From Anodontia alba (Eukaryota > Mollusca > Bivalvia > Lucinida > Lucinidae): DNA of 64,000 bases. The stretch is from the NCBI GenBank assembly GCA_964016985.1, contig OZ024828.1, positions 13,070,242 through 13,134,241 on the forward strand, read 5' to 3'. Each line of letters opens with the position of its first letter. The first letter of the stretch is position 1. The notes beneath the pieces were generated by a model. It was given only the letters and a program-made list of their open reading frames with translations, had not been told where the DNA came from and did no database searches. Below, piece by piece: positions 54,443-64,000 of this stretch. Position numbers and translations under genes: made by a program.

Positions 54443-54832
54443 TTAACCCTTTCATCCCTGCGTTTCTGATCTGGACTCTTCCACCCTTGAATTAGGACAT
54501 GTTCATTGCTGTAAATAAAAAAAAAACGGTAAGAGAAAAGTCCAGGGAGTGCCACAGTCACCAGCCGCAGACCTACTCAGATACCAAGAGGAAAAAGACC
54601 AAACAAAGACCAAACAAAACCCAAACAAACACAAATCGAACAAACGTACAAAAAGAACTAAGATTAGCTCTCTCTTCCCCAAGCGAGGTAATCGCAAGTT
54701 TGAGTCTAAGCTAAAAACAGAATGGCAAACAGTGTAAATCCCCTTTTGGATGGCTCTTTACGGACCGTCCAATCAAGCTCTACACTGTTTTTCACAGGTA
54801 TGTGTTTTGGTCTGCCGGACTGAGCGTGTTAA
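54443..54832 (+). mobile_element. TTAA-type MITE family J carrying a family-F insertion
   Basis: TTAACCCTTTCATCCCTGCG at the left, 'ctgagcgtgttaa' at the right, cassette-2 hairpin at 54725-54793 ('gcaaacagtgtaaatcccc' / 'gctctacactgttt'). Positions 54521-54712 are family F, in the + orientation, inserted between them. Confidence 0.75.
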
Positions 54833-54858
54833 AGTCATTAACGTGCCTAGATGCTTTA

Positions 54859-55137
54859 CATTACGCAAACACGCCTATTCAAATATATTGAAAATTTTAC
54901 AACCAAAAAAGGAAACTTTTCAGATAAAAAACTTCATATTTTTTTTTATTTCTGCTCAAAGAATAGATTGTGGGTACTCGTTGGAACCGCCTAGTCGAGG
55001 CGGTTCTAACGAGTACCAACAATCTATGTTTTGTGCAAAAATAAGAAAAAATAATGTATACCCCTGTAAACCCCAGTTTTACTATATAAAAGTGGGGTTT
55101 AAGGGGGTCAAAATTATATAGGCCTGTTTTCGTGATG
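54859..55137 (+). mobile_element. MITE family A, complete
   Basis: Left end CATTACGCAAACACGCC; centre CTAGTCGAGG. Confidence 0.92.
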
Positions 55138-55189
55138 AAAACCCTGGATCATCCGTGGATTAACACAAAATAAAATAAAATCTACAAGC

Positions 55190-55650
55190 TGACTTCTAAG
55201 CGCTATACTGAAATAAAAGTGCAAGAACGACTACTTACTAAATAACAAAGAAAAATGAAGACCCTGGTAAAATACAATGAGTCCGACCTCCGTCAAGAAA
55301 GAATCAGTATATACTTTCTAAGGAATGATAAATTATAAACTTTTTAAACGTTGTTATCTGTACCATAAACTTGGTCAAACATTGTACAATTTTTATCATC
55401 AACACTCTGAATAAATCTCTTAATATACGTTGGATTAATACCAAAATGTCTTCAACAAGGTCCTGAGGAACTCGTGTTATGGTGACTTAGTTCACAATTT
55501 CTGCGAAAGCTTTCTTTAAATATATGTCAATCTAGCCAGAGTGCCACAGTAGCGAAACACAACTTTCCCAAGGTATTAAAAAATGAGAGATGGTACCAAA
55601 CGATGACAAAACAAACGAATCAATGAAAATCGAATTTATTCTACTGTTAA
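55190..55650 (+). repeat. Family F-like repeat, diverged
   Basis: 'gagtgccacagtagcgaaac' and 'tttcccaaggtattaaaaa' resemble the start of family F. The remainder is too diverged to align by eye. Confidence 0.35.
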
Positions 55651-55731
55651 ATTAATGTCACGCAAGAACTCTCTCGATTCATAAAGAAATTGACCAGCAG
55701 AATACACAACATGCTGGAAAACATATTAAAT

Positions 55732-55864
55732 CATTACGAAAACATGCCTATTCAAATACAATGAAAATTTCACCTCCAAAAACTGAAAATTTTCAGATAG
55801 AAAACTCCGATATTTTTCTTATTTCTGCTCAAAACATAGATTTGAGTACTCGTTAGAACCGCCT
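55732..55864 (+). mobile_element. MITE family A, right half missing
   Basis: Runs from CATTACGAAAACATGCC to the hairpin centre (gaaccgcctta) and stops there, 30 bp before the next copy. Confidence 0.88.
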
Positions 55865-55893
55865 TAGTGAAAACACATAACCACAAACACTAT

Positions 55894-56173
55894 CATTACG
55901 AAAACACGCCTATTCAAATATATAGAAAATTTCACCTCCAAAAACTGAAAATTTTCAGATAAAAAAACTCTGATCTTTTTCATATTTCTGCTCAAAACAT
56001 AGATTGTGGGTACTCGTTAGAACCGCCTCTGCGAGGCGGTTCTTACGAGTACCCACAATCTATGTTTTTGAGCAGAAATAAGAAAAATAATGTATACCCC
56101 TGTAAACCCCAGTTTTACTATATAAAAGTGGGGTTTAAGGGGGTCAATATTATATAAGCATGTTTTCGTGATG
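55894..56173 (+). mobile_element. MITE family A, complete
   Basis: Centre CCTCTGCGAGG. The preceding 27 bp match the flank of the 53877 copy. Confidence 0.92.
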
Positions 56174-56663
56174 GGTTAATATTACCACAAACGCTAATGA
56201 TGATCGACAGTATAGTATAGTATAGTAAACATAAGAACCGAAAGTGAATCCTTGAAAAAAACAACGTTTCCAATATGATTTTACCTCTGAATTGTCAGCA
56301 AAATACCATATTCGACCTTATTAAAGCACATGCTCCTATAAGCGCACAGTCAGGCAATTTTGTTGTCTTCAGAGTACAACAAGTCACCTTTTATCTGCTG
56401 TTTCATAAACACATGTTGCTACTCATTTCAGTTGCCTCGACAGGCCGTGGCAATTCGAATGCGTACGAAAACCATATACTTTTATAGGGAAAGTCAGAAA
56501 GAGATTGCTTAGTATCATTTATACCTGTATTAGGAGGATAACAAGTTTTTCGAGCGATTTTTAAAACACCACCTATCGACACAGTGCTATATTTAGGGCG
56601 AATATGGTAAGTCATCTCTTTGTCTAATACATGTATTCTTATTACATGTACATGTAATGTTTA

Positions 56664-56943
56664 CATTACGAAAATACGCCTATTCAAATATATAGAAAAT
56701 TTCACCTCCAAAAACTGAAAAATTTTCAGATAAAAAACTCTGATATTTTTCATATTTCTACTAAAAACATAGATTATGGGCACTCGTTAGAACCGCCTTT
56801 GCGAGGCGGTTCTAACGAGTACCCACAATCTATGTTTTTGAGCAAAAGTAAGAAAATTAATGTATACTCCTGTAAACCCCAGTTTTACTATATAAAAGTG
56901 GGGTTTAAGGGGATCAAATTTATATAGGCATGTTTTCATGATG
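56664..56943 (+). mobile_element. MITE family A, complete
   Basis: Centre CCTTTGCGAGG; right end 'gttttcatgatg'. Confidence 0.92.
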
Positions 56944-56968
56944 AAATGCATTTACTAAATACAAATTA

Positions 56969-57581
56969 TAGTCGAACTTTGATGCCTCCAATATATTTGG
57001 GGGTCATGGAAATTTGTTCTAGAAAAGAGTAGTTCGAGTTGCCTGAAAATGGAGCACCATCACGAAAACACGCCGATATAATTTTGACACCACTTTTATA
57101 TAGTAAAACTGGGGTTTACAGGGGTATACATTATTTTTCTTATTTTTGCTCAAAAACATAGATTGTGGGTACTCGTTTGAACCGCCTCGTCGAGGCGGTT
57201 CCAACGAGTACAACAATCTATGTTTTAAGCAGAAGTATGAAAAATATCAGAATTTTTGGTCTGAAAATTTTCATTTTACAGCGATGAAAGTTTCAGTATA
57301 TTTGAATAGGCATGTTTTCGTAATGAATTTAGGGATGTCTCCGACTTTCTATAAAATAATGTGTGTGCACTCATAAGAATTGCTTCAGCTCAACGAGACG
57401 ATTATAATGAGTAAATGCAACATACATTTCCATCATAAAAGAAAAAAAAAATTCCCTAATATTGTCCCTTTATGCGTTGTTTTCTTGAGATATCGAAAAA
57501 ATTTCCCTAGGGACTAAAACCGGGTTTGTATCAGCCATGGTAAACCGGCTAAAATGTGTTCGAGTCATTGAAGTTTACGTG
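56969..57581 (+). mobile_element. MITE family C interrupted by a family-A MITE
   Basis: tagtcgaactttgatgcctc at the left and 'gagtcattgaagtttacgtg' at the right. The diverged cassette 'tgtgtgcactcataagaatt' is at 57360-57430. The family-A copy occupies 57058-57325. Confidence 0.82.
57058..57325 (-). mobile_element. MITE family A nested in family C
   Basis: Centre CCTCGTCGAGG; a short deletion near the left end (gacaccactttta). Confidence 0.9.
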
Positions 57582-57844
57582 TATTTTACAGAAATATGCC
57601 CTAACATCATCATGCTATATACAAGAAACAGCGACTGAAGTGTTCCAATACATATGTACCATAACTCTAACCGCCGACATATAATTCAGACCACTTCTAC
57701 TAACAGTACAATGCCACATATAACAGAGAAGAGGTTGAGTCAAAAAAGTTACAAAATACACCCTTCCCTTGATACCGACAGGCCCATATGTACCGTACAT
57801 ATTCGGACAGACAGGTCTAAGCAAACAATGTAGAGAGAACAAAT

Positions 57845-58087
57845 CGAGGGTTGAGCGCAAGACTAGCGTAAGTCAGATGGTTGTTTTTCTCCAAACCTAA
57901 TCTCCTCACCATGAAGGCGTTATGAAGATTACAACATTTCCTTCTGTAAACAATGAAAATTTAGGTGCCATTGCTCGTATGAGCAATGGCACCTAAATTT
58001 GCATTGTTTACAAAGGGGTCCAAGTTGCCCCTAAACAAGGGTTTCAAAAATACGTTTGAGTTGCCATAGTCTTGCGCTCAACCCTCG
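57845..58087. mobile_element. Palindromic MITE with AAAT flanks
   Basis: CGAGGGTTGAGCGCAAGACTA at the left is inverted as TAGTCTTGCGCTCAACCCTCG at the right, with AAAT directly outside both ends. The inner palindrome 'aatttaggtgccattgctcg' / 'gagcaatggcacctaaatt' lies at about 57950-58010. Confidence 0.85.
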
Positions 58088-58134
58088 AAATGCACGTTTT
58101 CCACTCCTCGAACAGTTCTAGACACATCAACAGG

Positions 58135-61100
58135 TTAACCCATTTAAGCCCAGCGTCCCATAAAAGGGACATTGACAAACAGTGAAGACCCAGATCAGAG
58201 GCAACACACTGTTTGCATTAAGTTCAGAAAGGGCATCTTTCATTTCTGCCCACGCATGGATTTTTCTGAAACTTTGCATAATAATAACTAGGCATAGGCA
58301 ACCTATGAAAACGTGCTTTTTAAATTATATAATAAAAAGTTGGACTCAGGACGCAACCTTGACTTACTCCCCCCATGAGCTGATACCTGTCTCCAAATAA
58401 GTATGTCATACATCTTAAGTTTAATTTAGTTTTAAGATTTTTGCGCTGTGCTGAATGGTGAACACCATAGTAATTCTATTGGTACCACAAAAGATTTATA
58501 TTTAATTAAAGTTAACATTTTCTGATAAATTGATTATAAAAAATCTGAATTTTTTACCAAAAAATGAAAAAAATATCAAAATTAAACTTTCAAAATTAAT
58601 ATGTTATAGTTTTTGTCAAGATTTCATACTACCAGGAAAATTTGCTACATATATCCTCTATAGCTGTGCCAAATTTCATAAAAAATCAAAACCGGTAACA
58701 TTGTCATTTTAGGCCTTGAATGGATATAGGTCGATTTTTACAAAATTGACTATTTTGTTACGTTGATAAAAAACAGTCGAGAAAGGCAGTGTTATCAAAC
58801 ACTTCTAACACTTAACAAACCAAAGAGAGTTTAGACAACTCGGAATGAATATATCTTGAGCTACCCATTAAATTTTCATGACTTTCTATTACTATTTATA
58901 TGGACGCTGACTAACCAACTATTACAAATGTAGACAGCATAACAAATTAAATCTAAAGAAATTCTAATTAACAAATTAGCCTTAACAAAATCTTACGCTT
59001 TAATTCATGTCAGCAAATCATTGAGCATTTTGTATAATTACTTCCAAAAAGGCATAAAACTAAAATGGGTGTAAAACAGGGGTATCCATTCTCACCAGTA
59101 CAATAATAGGCATAAAACAGGGAGATCCATAGTCTCCATTGTCATTTTAAGAAGTTGTGCAAGCGTACTATTGCAAGTAGTTGTTGTTTGTTTGTTTGTT
59201 TGTTTGTTTGTTTGTTTTGAAGAAGGATTTGCATCCCCATCAACAGATTTTAGGATTTTTGGAAATTTGCTTCTGGACTGGTGAACTCTAACCAAACTAA
59301 GAACGCTTGAAAAGAAAATAATACTTATAGACTTAACTTCTGATATATCTATAGCTTGCTTGCAAGCCTATATTGTATTTTGAAATTATGAACACTGGAT
59401 TTCTTGTCCTGTAACATGTTCAAATGTGTCACTTCAATCGGTATTTCCTACGATCGACTTTTTTGATGACAGCAGCACAGAATACTGTTTATGTGGTCTT
59501 AACTTTTGCTATCAGAAAAGCAGATCTATCCTTTCTTCCTTACAGTAAGCATATATGAAATTGTTTCTGTTCTGCATAAGTTCTATTCTAGTGCACATAG
59601 TTTGACTTAAACCACAAATTGGTGTTCTGTAGTTCTTCATGTTAAAGCTTTAAGATTTTTCCAAAGGTTGTATGACATTCATATTTTAGTCATTTGCCTA
59701 AGGACTTCCATACTAGTTTGAAACTCCGCCATATATTAATTAACACAGGAGTTTAAAACAGCTAACTTGTGTGGTCTTAATGTGAATCTAAAGGATGTAT
59801 TGAAGAGTTTTTGAACAGTTTTCATTCATTTGGTTGCTGGCAGTTCTGTGGTATTTAATTAATTCTATTTTCACCTTGTCTCTGTTTTTTTGTGTTGTAA
59901 TACGTTTTGAAAGGAGGCTTTTAGAATTCAAGTTTTGTTTTAGTTCTTATACTTAAATTCTTTCTTCCATTAAATATTTTAGCTGAATATAATTTCATTC
60001 TTCTTAATACCAACTGCTCTTACTTTCTTTGTTGTTCTTCGCTGATCATATTTCTGAAAAGTTATTCTTTCATTTTAGAAAGAGTACTAAAGTATTTGGT
60101 CAGCAAGTGCATAGATCTTACCTAAAGAAACAGTACTAAGCTTGCATGTGTCCATGTGACACAGACTTTAGTTGTTCATTACTGATTGTATTTAAGCTGT
60201 CTTCGTGTGTGTTTTGTACCAGCTGTGAAATCGTCTGCTGTGGTTTTGACAATATTGTGCAATTTTGTATTTACTAAGCGTGAACAAGTAGTCACAGTAT
60301 TGCCTGTTTATATCAATTCTTTTTGTTACTCTGTTATTTTTTAGGCATTTATCCAGTTTACATCAAAGTTTATAGTTGATTTTTGGACAAGAAGTCCACA
60401 TTGTTGTATTTACTCATAAATCCATCGAAGATTGACAATTCTGAATGTTGAAATCAACAGACATGGACCCTGAAGATTTTAATCAGGTGTCCTAGGATAG
60501 TAATCATTACTTGGTAAGCAAGTTGTGCCCACCATGCCTATCTGCCTGAACGAGTAACTTTAAAGCTAGACCCAGGTTTCATTATCATCATCATCAGTTA
60601 CAAGACTGTTATCTGCTTTTTATTATCTGATAAATACTTCCACAGTCAAGTATTTGAAGTGGAATCCTATATATACAGATACAGAGAACTTGGACTTGGT
60701 GTCTGCATGGTCCAGATCATGTAAACGAAAAGTTGTTTTTTTTGGACATGGTGTTCAACAAGGTGCAATTCAGTCAACTGGTTATAAATGAATATGTACA
60801 AATATGGTATCAACTTCTTATACAAATCATACTGTTTCATAGTAATCCAAATTGAAAGCTATTGATAAGTTGACTTTACACGATACTACTTATACATGAG
60901 TATTGGGTAATTTCATATTTTTCCGACTCAGAACTATATGTATTCAGGCTGTTCAAACAACATGTTACCGGTCTTCAATTTTTATGAAATTTCATGTGTT
61001 TATTCCTAATACATATGGAAATTTTTTGTGCTGAAATGGTGTCTTGACAAGAATTGGAACATGGTAAAATTGCAGATAATATCTGGATGAATACATAACC

Positions 61101-61573
61101 TGCAGCTGAAATATGGGGCTACCGTTCAACTTACGTTATTGCTCCAACACTATTGCTAACTACATGAAGCCATCCATAGTATCAAAACATGTACTAATGA
61201 TGGTCTTAATTAATAAAACATTCCAGCATCTGAAAAATGAAATCCTATTTACTGTACGAAGGTTAATATTAGGGCACCCCCTGATTTGGTAGTGGTCGCG
61301 TACAAAACACCATAAATTTACAATGGAACTACATTTAAAAGCCAATGCCTCATAATCATCAGTGTTATACCCTAGGCAACCATTGTGCAGAATTTCATCC
61401 AATTCCAAGCGTGGGCAGAAACCAATGTAAATTTCCTATACCGTGTAAGAGCCCCTTTTTACAAAACACAAAAATAATAATAATAATAAAAACTAACAAG
61501 ACACCCTTTATATAGGAAATGGACCTGTCCAGAGACTTAAGGTAGACGAGTCCACTTGGCATAAATGGGTCAT
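58135..61573. mobile_element. Degenerate 3.4-kb element with TTAACCCATTT-type ends
   Basis: Left TTAACCCATTTAAGCCCAGC; right end inverted 'cttggcataaatgggtcat', as in family G. Both ends also share an inverted 'tttctgcccacgcNtgga' block (58240 and 61415). Near 59064-59142 are two copies of a motif reading GVKQGYPFSP and GIKQGDP in + frames, resembling LINE RT, so other debris lies inside. The 82-codon minus frame at 61160-61408 is unrecognised. No usable transposase was found. Confidence 0.4.
59184..59218. repeat. (GTTT)n microsatellite
   Basis: Eight uninterrupted tttg units. Confidence 0.97.
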
Positions 61574-61639
61574 CGTCAAACGTTCTTGTTCAACTTTTAG
61601 TATAAACGTGGTTAGAAGATATGAAAAAAGTATAGGAAT

Positions 61640-61830
61640 TACAAAGGAGAGAAGCCTTAAGGTCACACAAAGAACAATTAATACCGGAACCACCGCCTTA
61701 GAACTGCCAGGAGTAAAAGCTACTGGGGTGAGGCGGGGGGGGGGGGTGGGGGGTGTATGGGGGAGGGCGGTTGGCGGAGGTGTTAAATTAATTTAACTGG
61801 TACTAAATCTTCACCCTAGGTTCCAATGTT
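61640..61830 (+). repeat. Family F repeat, right part with G tract
   Basis: 'aataccggaaccaccgcctt' 'agaactgccaggagtaaa', then a G-rich run (61733-61785). Confidence 0.6.
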
Positions 61831-62004
61831 GTACAAATTACAAAATGATTGGTAGACTTGCAGAGATGCTCCCTAACTCAATCAATAAAATATCACACAC
61901 AAAAAAAACAGTAAAAAGTGTATGTCAAATCAAATCACTGTGATGAAACAATGATGAGGCCTCGCGGCAGTTAGGTCAGACACTGCAAGTCACGGCTAAA
62001 GGAA

Positions 62005-62076
62005 AAGGGTAAGAGAAAAGTCCAGGTAGTGTGACAATCACAAGCTGCAGCTCCTTCCAGACATCAAGAGGAAGAG

Positions 62077-62116
<40 letters not shown>

Positions 62117-62360
62117 AAGCGCAAACCGAACAAACGCACGAAAAGCACTAAGATTAGCTCTCTATTCCCCAAGCGAGGTAATCTCAATGCTAAAAGGACA
62201 GAAAAACACAAGAACAAAATAACACAAGGCAAGACAAAACAAATCGCCTCGTAGAATAAACCAGAAAGCACCAAAGAGTAAGACTAACACTGCCTTAGGA
62301 CAGCAGAATAAACCACCTGAGGCTTTAAAGCACTTTTACAGCGCACCAATTTTATCCTGG
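62005..62360 (+). repeat. Family F repeat, near full length
   Basis: 'aaagggtaagagaaaagtcc', poly-A of about 37 bases in place of the variable part, 'attccccaagcgaggtaatc', 'gaataaaccagaaagcacca', 'ttaaagcacttttacagc'. Confidence 0.75.
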
Positions 62361-62427
62361 GAGCCGATGCTATTCTTAATACAGAAATACATAAAACATT
62401 CGGTTCGCATAAAGGCAACTACCTCAG

Positions 62428-62886
62428 CATCACGAAAACATGCCAATATAATTTTGACCCCCTTAAACCCCACTTTTATATAGTAAAACTGGGGTTTATA
62501 GGGGTATCCAGTCAAACCTGTCCTAAAGGCCACCTGTATTAAGCAATCACCTGCCTTTAAAGGCCACTATTTCAGATCCCATTAAAGGCAAAGGAATGGG
62601 AATCTACCTGTATTAAGCAAGCACCTGTCTTAAGCAACCAGTTTTTGGCTTTCCCGTAGGTGTTTGCTTAACACAGGTTTGACTGTACATGATTTTTCTT
62701 ATTTCTTCTCAAAAACATAGATTGTGGGTATTCGTTAGAACCGCCTCTGCGAGGCGGTTCTAACGAGTACCCACAATCTATGTTTTGAGCAGAAACATGA
62801 AAAATATTTGAATTTTTTGTCTGAAATTTTTCAATTTTTCGGTGATTAACTTTTCAGTATATTTGAATAGGCATGTTTTCGTAATG
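62428..62886 (-). mobile_element. MITE family A carrying a nested TA-type MITE
   Basis: Ends CATCACGAAAACATGCC and gttttcgtaatg; centre CCTCTGCGAGG. Between 'ggggta' and 'catgatttttctt' it is split by a 177-bp insertion. Confidence 0.92.
62509..62685 (+). mobile_element. TA-type MITE nested in family A
   Basis: CAGTCAAACCTGTCCTAAAG at the left and 'cttaacacaggtttgactg' at the right, followed by TA; the left TA is mutated to TC. Inner repeats 'cacctgtattaagcaa' occur twice. Confidence 0.85.
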
Positions 62887-63144
62887 GCCAATGCATCGAA
62901 GCGAAAACATAAAAATCAAATTAATCACTATGATAAACAAAGACAAGTATTCATGGCTAATTCTACTGTATGCCAGAGTAATATGAGCTTAACTATACCT
63001 AATTTAGTGCCACAGAGGCCTTTCTGTTATTTTAACTTAATCAGTGTGGCTACACCCCAAAAGTTTGGAAATGAAACGTATGATGTGCATGTCTTGGTAA
63101 GCAGCAAGACATACAGAAAGCAAAATAAGCCTAAAAATAGATGA
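62884..63144 (+). other. Unrecognised open frame starting inside a MITE end
   Basis: The frame starts in the family-A right end and continues SNMSLTIPNLVPQRPF and FGNETYDVHVLV up to TGA at 63142. A fair donor (cttg|gtaagc, 63096) could close an exon near 63096, but no convincing acceptor or domain is seen. Confidence 0.15.
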
Positions 63145-63149
63145 ATACC

Positions 63150-63630
63150 AATAGCTGAACCACTATTTGGCCAGCGAACAAAAGCATTAAATCAGACATC
63201 ATCCTTCTAATGAAAGGTTTAGGTCGGCGCCTTCATAGAGCCTGAGACCCGGTTCAACGTCGTGCAATTAAAGAGGAAAGCATAGCTATCAACCACGACT
63301 GGGTTCAAAACTAAGTATGATGTCTAAATTATAATCTATTTCTTTACATCGGGAGAGACTTGTTTTGAATTTTTCTAAAAAGTCGGATTCCCAAGCCAAT
63401 TTCAGAAATTCATAAACTAGTTGGTTTAAACATATTTTATTCAAAAGTATCAATTTAAACTACAATATTGTAAACAATAAAATACAGGATTAGAACGGAA
63501 GCATACAAGCTTATATAGTTCTTCTCCATATAAAGTCAACATTGTAAGTATATGGCAAGTTTTGAGTGAAAGAAAATAAATTAACATGGTCCATTATGAA
63601 ATTTAGGAGAAATAAATTCCCTGATGGAGC
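63150..63630. other. No recognised feature
   Basis: AT-rich sequence without hairpins, TIRs or exons that I can support. Confidence 0.4.
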
Positions 63631-63634
63631 AAAT

Positions 63635-63726
63635 ACAGTCCACTCGCATTATCTCAAACGCTGATAATGCAAACCAATATAGACCAAGTCAAGTCCTTGG
63701 TGGTTGAGACAATGAGAGTAGACTCT
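63635..63726 (+). mobile_element. Short pogo-like MITE (family B-type ends)
   Basis: CAGTCCACTCGCATTATCTC at the left and 'gagacaatgagagtagact' at the right, with TA before the left end. Only about 92 bp and without a hairpin core. Confidence 0.65.
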
Positions 63727-64000
63727 AATGTTTATTGAGTTAATATGATGTCAGAATTTTGGACAAAAAATAAGGAGAACTGCAAGATGGAAATGAACAG
63801 AATGACAACAAGTGAAATGGAAATTTTCTTTTCGGGAGGCAGAGGAAGGGGTTTGTGCACCGGTAGCATCATTACTTTCGGGGGGTTTATTCTATTACAA
63901 TATTGACACAATATAAACTAGTTCACCATAAAACTCTGCTCCCGACATTTCTTGCTGCAGAGGTGATTTTCAGCTAATTTTATATTTATTAATCCGGCTG

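Overview
The window looks like intergenic and intronic DNA from a repeat-rich invertebrate, most likely a bivalve mollusc. That assignment is an inference from the mixture seen here: very dense palindromic MITEs, tRNA-derived SINEs whose tail reads 'gccgtaaaacctcaacacaaac', long noncoding tandem arrays that start or end in 'GGGGGCATCTGTGTC'-type hairpins, and spliced genes with Ig, trypsin-like and PAN domains. There is no bacterial-style coding density, and most apparent open frames are translations of repeat palindromes.

Genes. Two host genes are supported, both on the + strand. (1) Positions 2395-14573 hold the 3' part of a gene encoding an Ig-like domain followed by a trypsin-type serine protease. 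Four exons (2395-2456, 10362-10444, 11698-11804, 13836-14573) have AG/GT borders and mutually compatible phases, giving 329 codons plus a stop. Its first exons probably lie before the window. (2) At 32696-33007 is a first exon with a signal peptide and a PAN/apple-like domain, with a phase-compatible second exon at 37341-37426. Later exons could not be fixed.

Retrotransposon. The large intron of gene 1 contains a 6.26-kb Ty3/gypsy-class LTR element on the minus strand (3755-10011). It has 588/589-bp LTRs, TCAT target duplications, a tRNA-Pro type primer-binding site and a polypurine tract. Its domain order is gag - protease - integrase - reverse transcriptase - RNase H, so integrase precedes RT as in the Gmr1 group. 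Several frameshifts make it a dead copy.

MITEs. About 33 copies of one family (A, about 275 bp, ends CATYACGAAAACAYGCC) cover roughly 14% of the window in both orientations, each built round a near-perfect hairpin. Other families with TA duplications (pogo/Tigger-like: B, C), with TTAA duplications and CCC ends (piggyBac-like: G, J, K), and further foldback elements are interspersed and nested. The hairpin cores appear to be modular. One cassette occurs in families A, C and two other contexts (D), and a second cassette occurs in G, J and K. In one J element (14651-15616) the second cassette is tandemly amplified about eight times.

Layout. 1-2.4 kb: MITEs. 2.4-14.6 kb: Ig-protease gene with the retrotransposon. 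14.65-15.6 kb: amplified hairpin array. 15.7-32 kb: foldback elements, palindromes, a long tandem array (19.8-21.0 kb), a SINE and a 1.3-kb inverted repeat. 32.7-37.4 kb: PAN gene start. 38-43 kb: MITEs, SINEs and a duplicated hairpin. 43-49.6 kb: long noncoding tandem arrays, one ending like a Helitron. 49.7-64 kb: MITEs, family-F repeats and a degenerate 3.4-kb TTAA-flanked element.

All boundaries were read by eye. Family names A-M are local labels, and homology statements rest on recognised motifs, not on searches.
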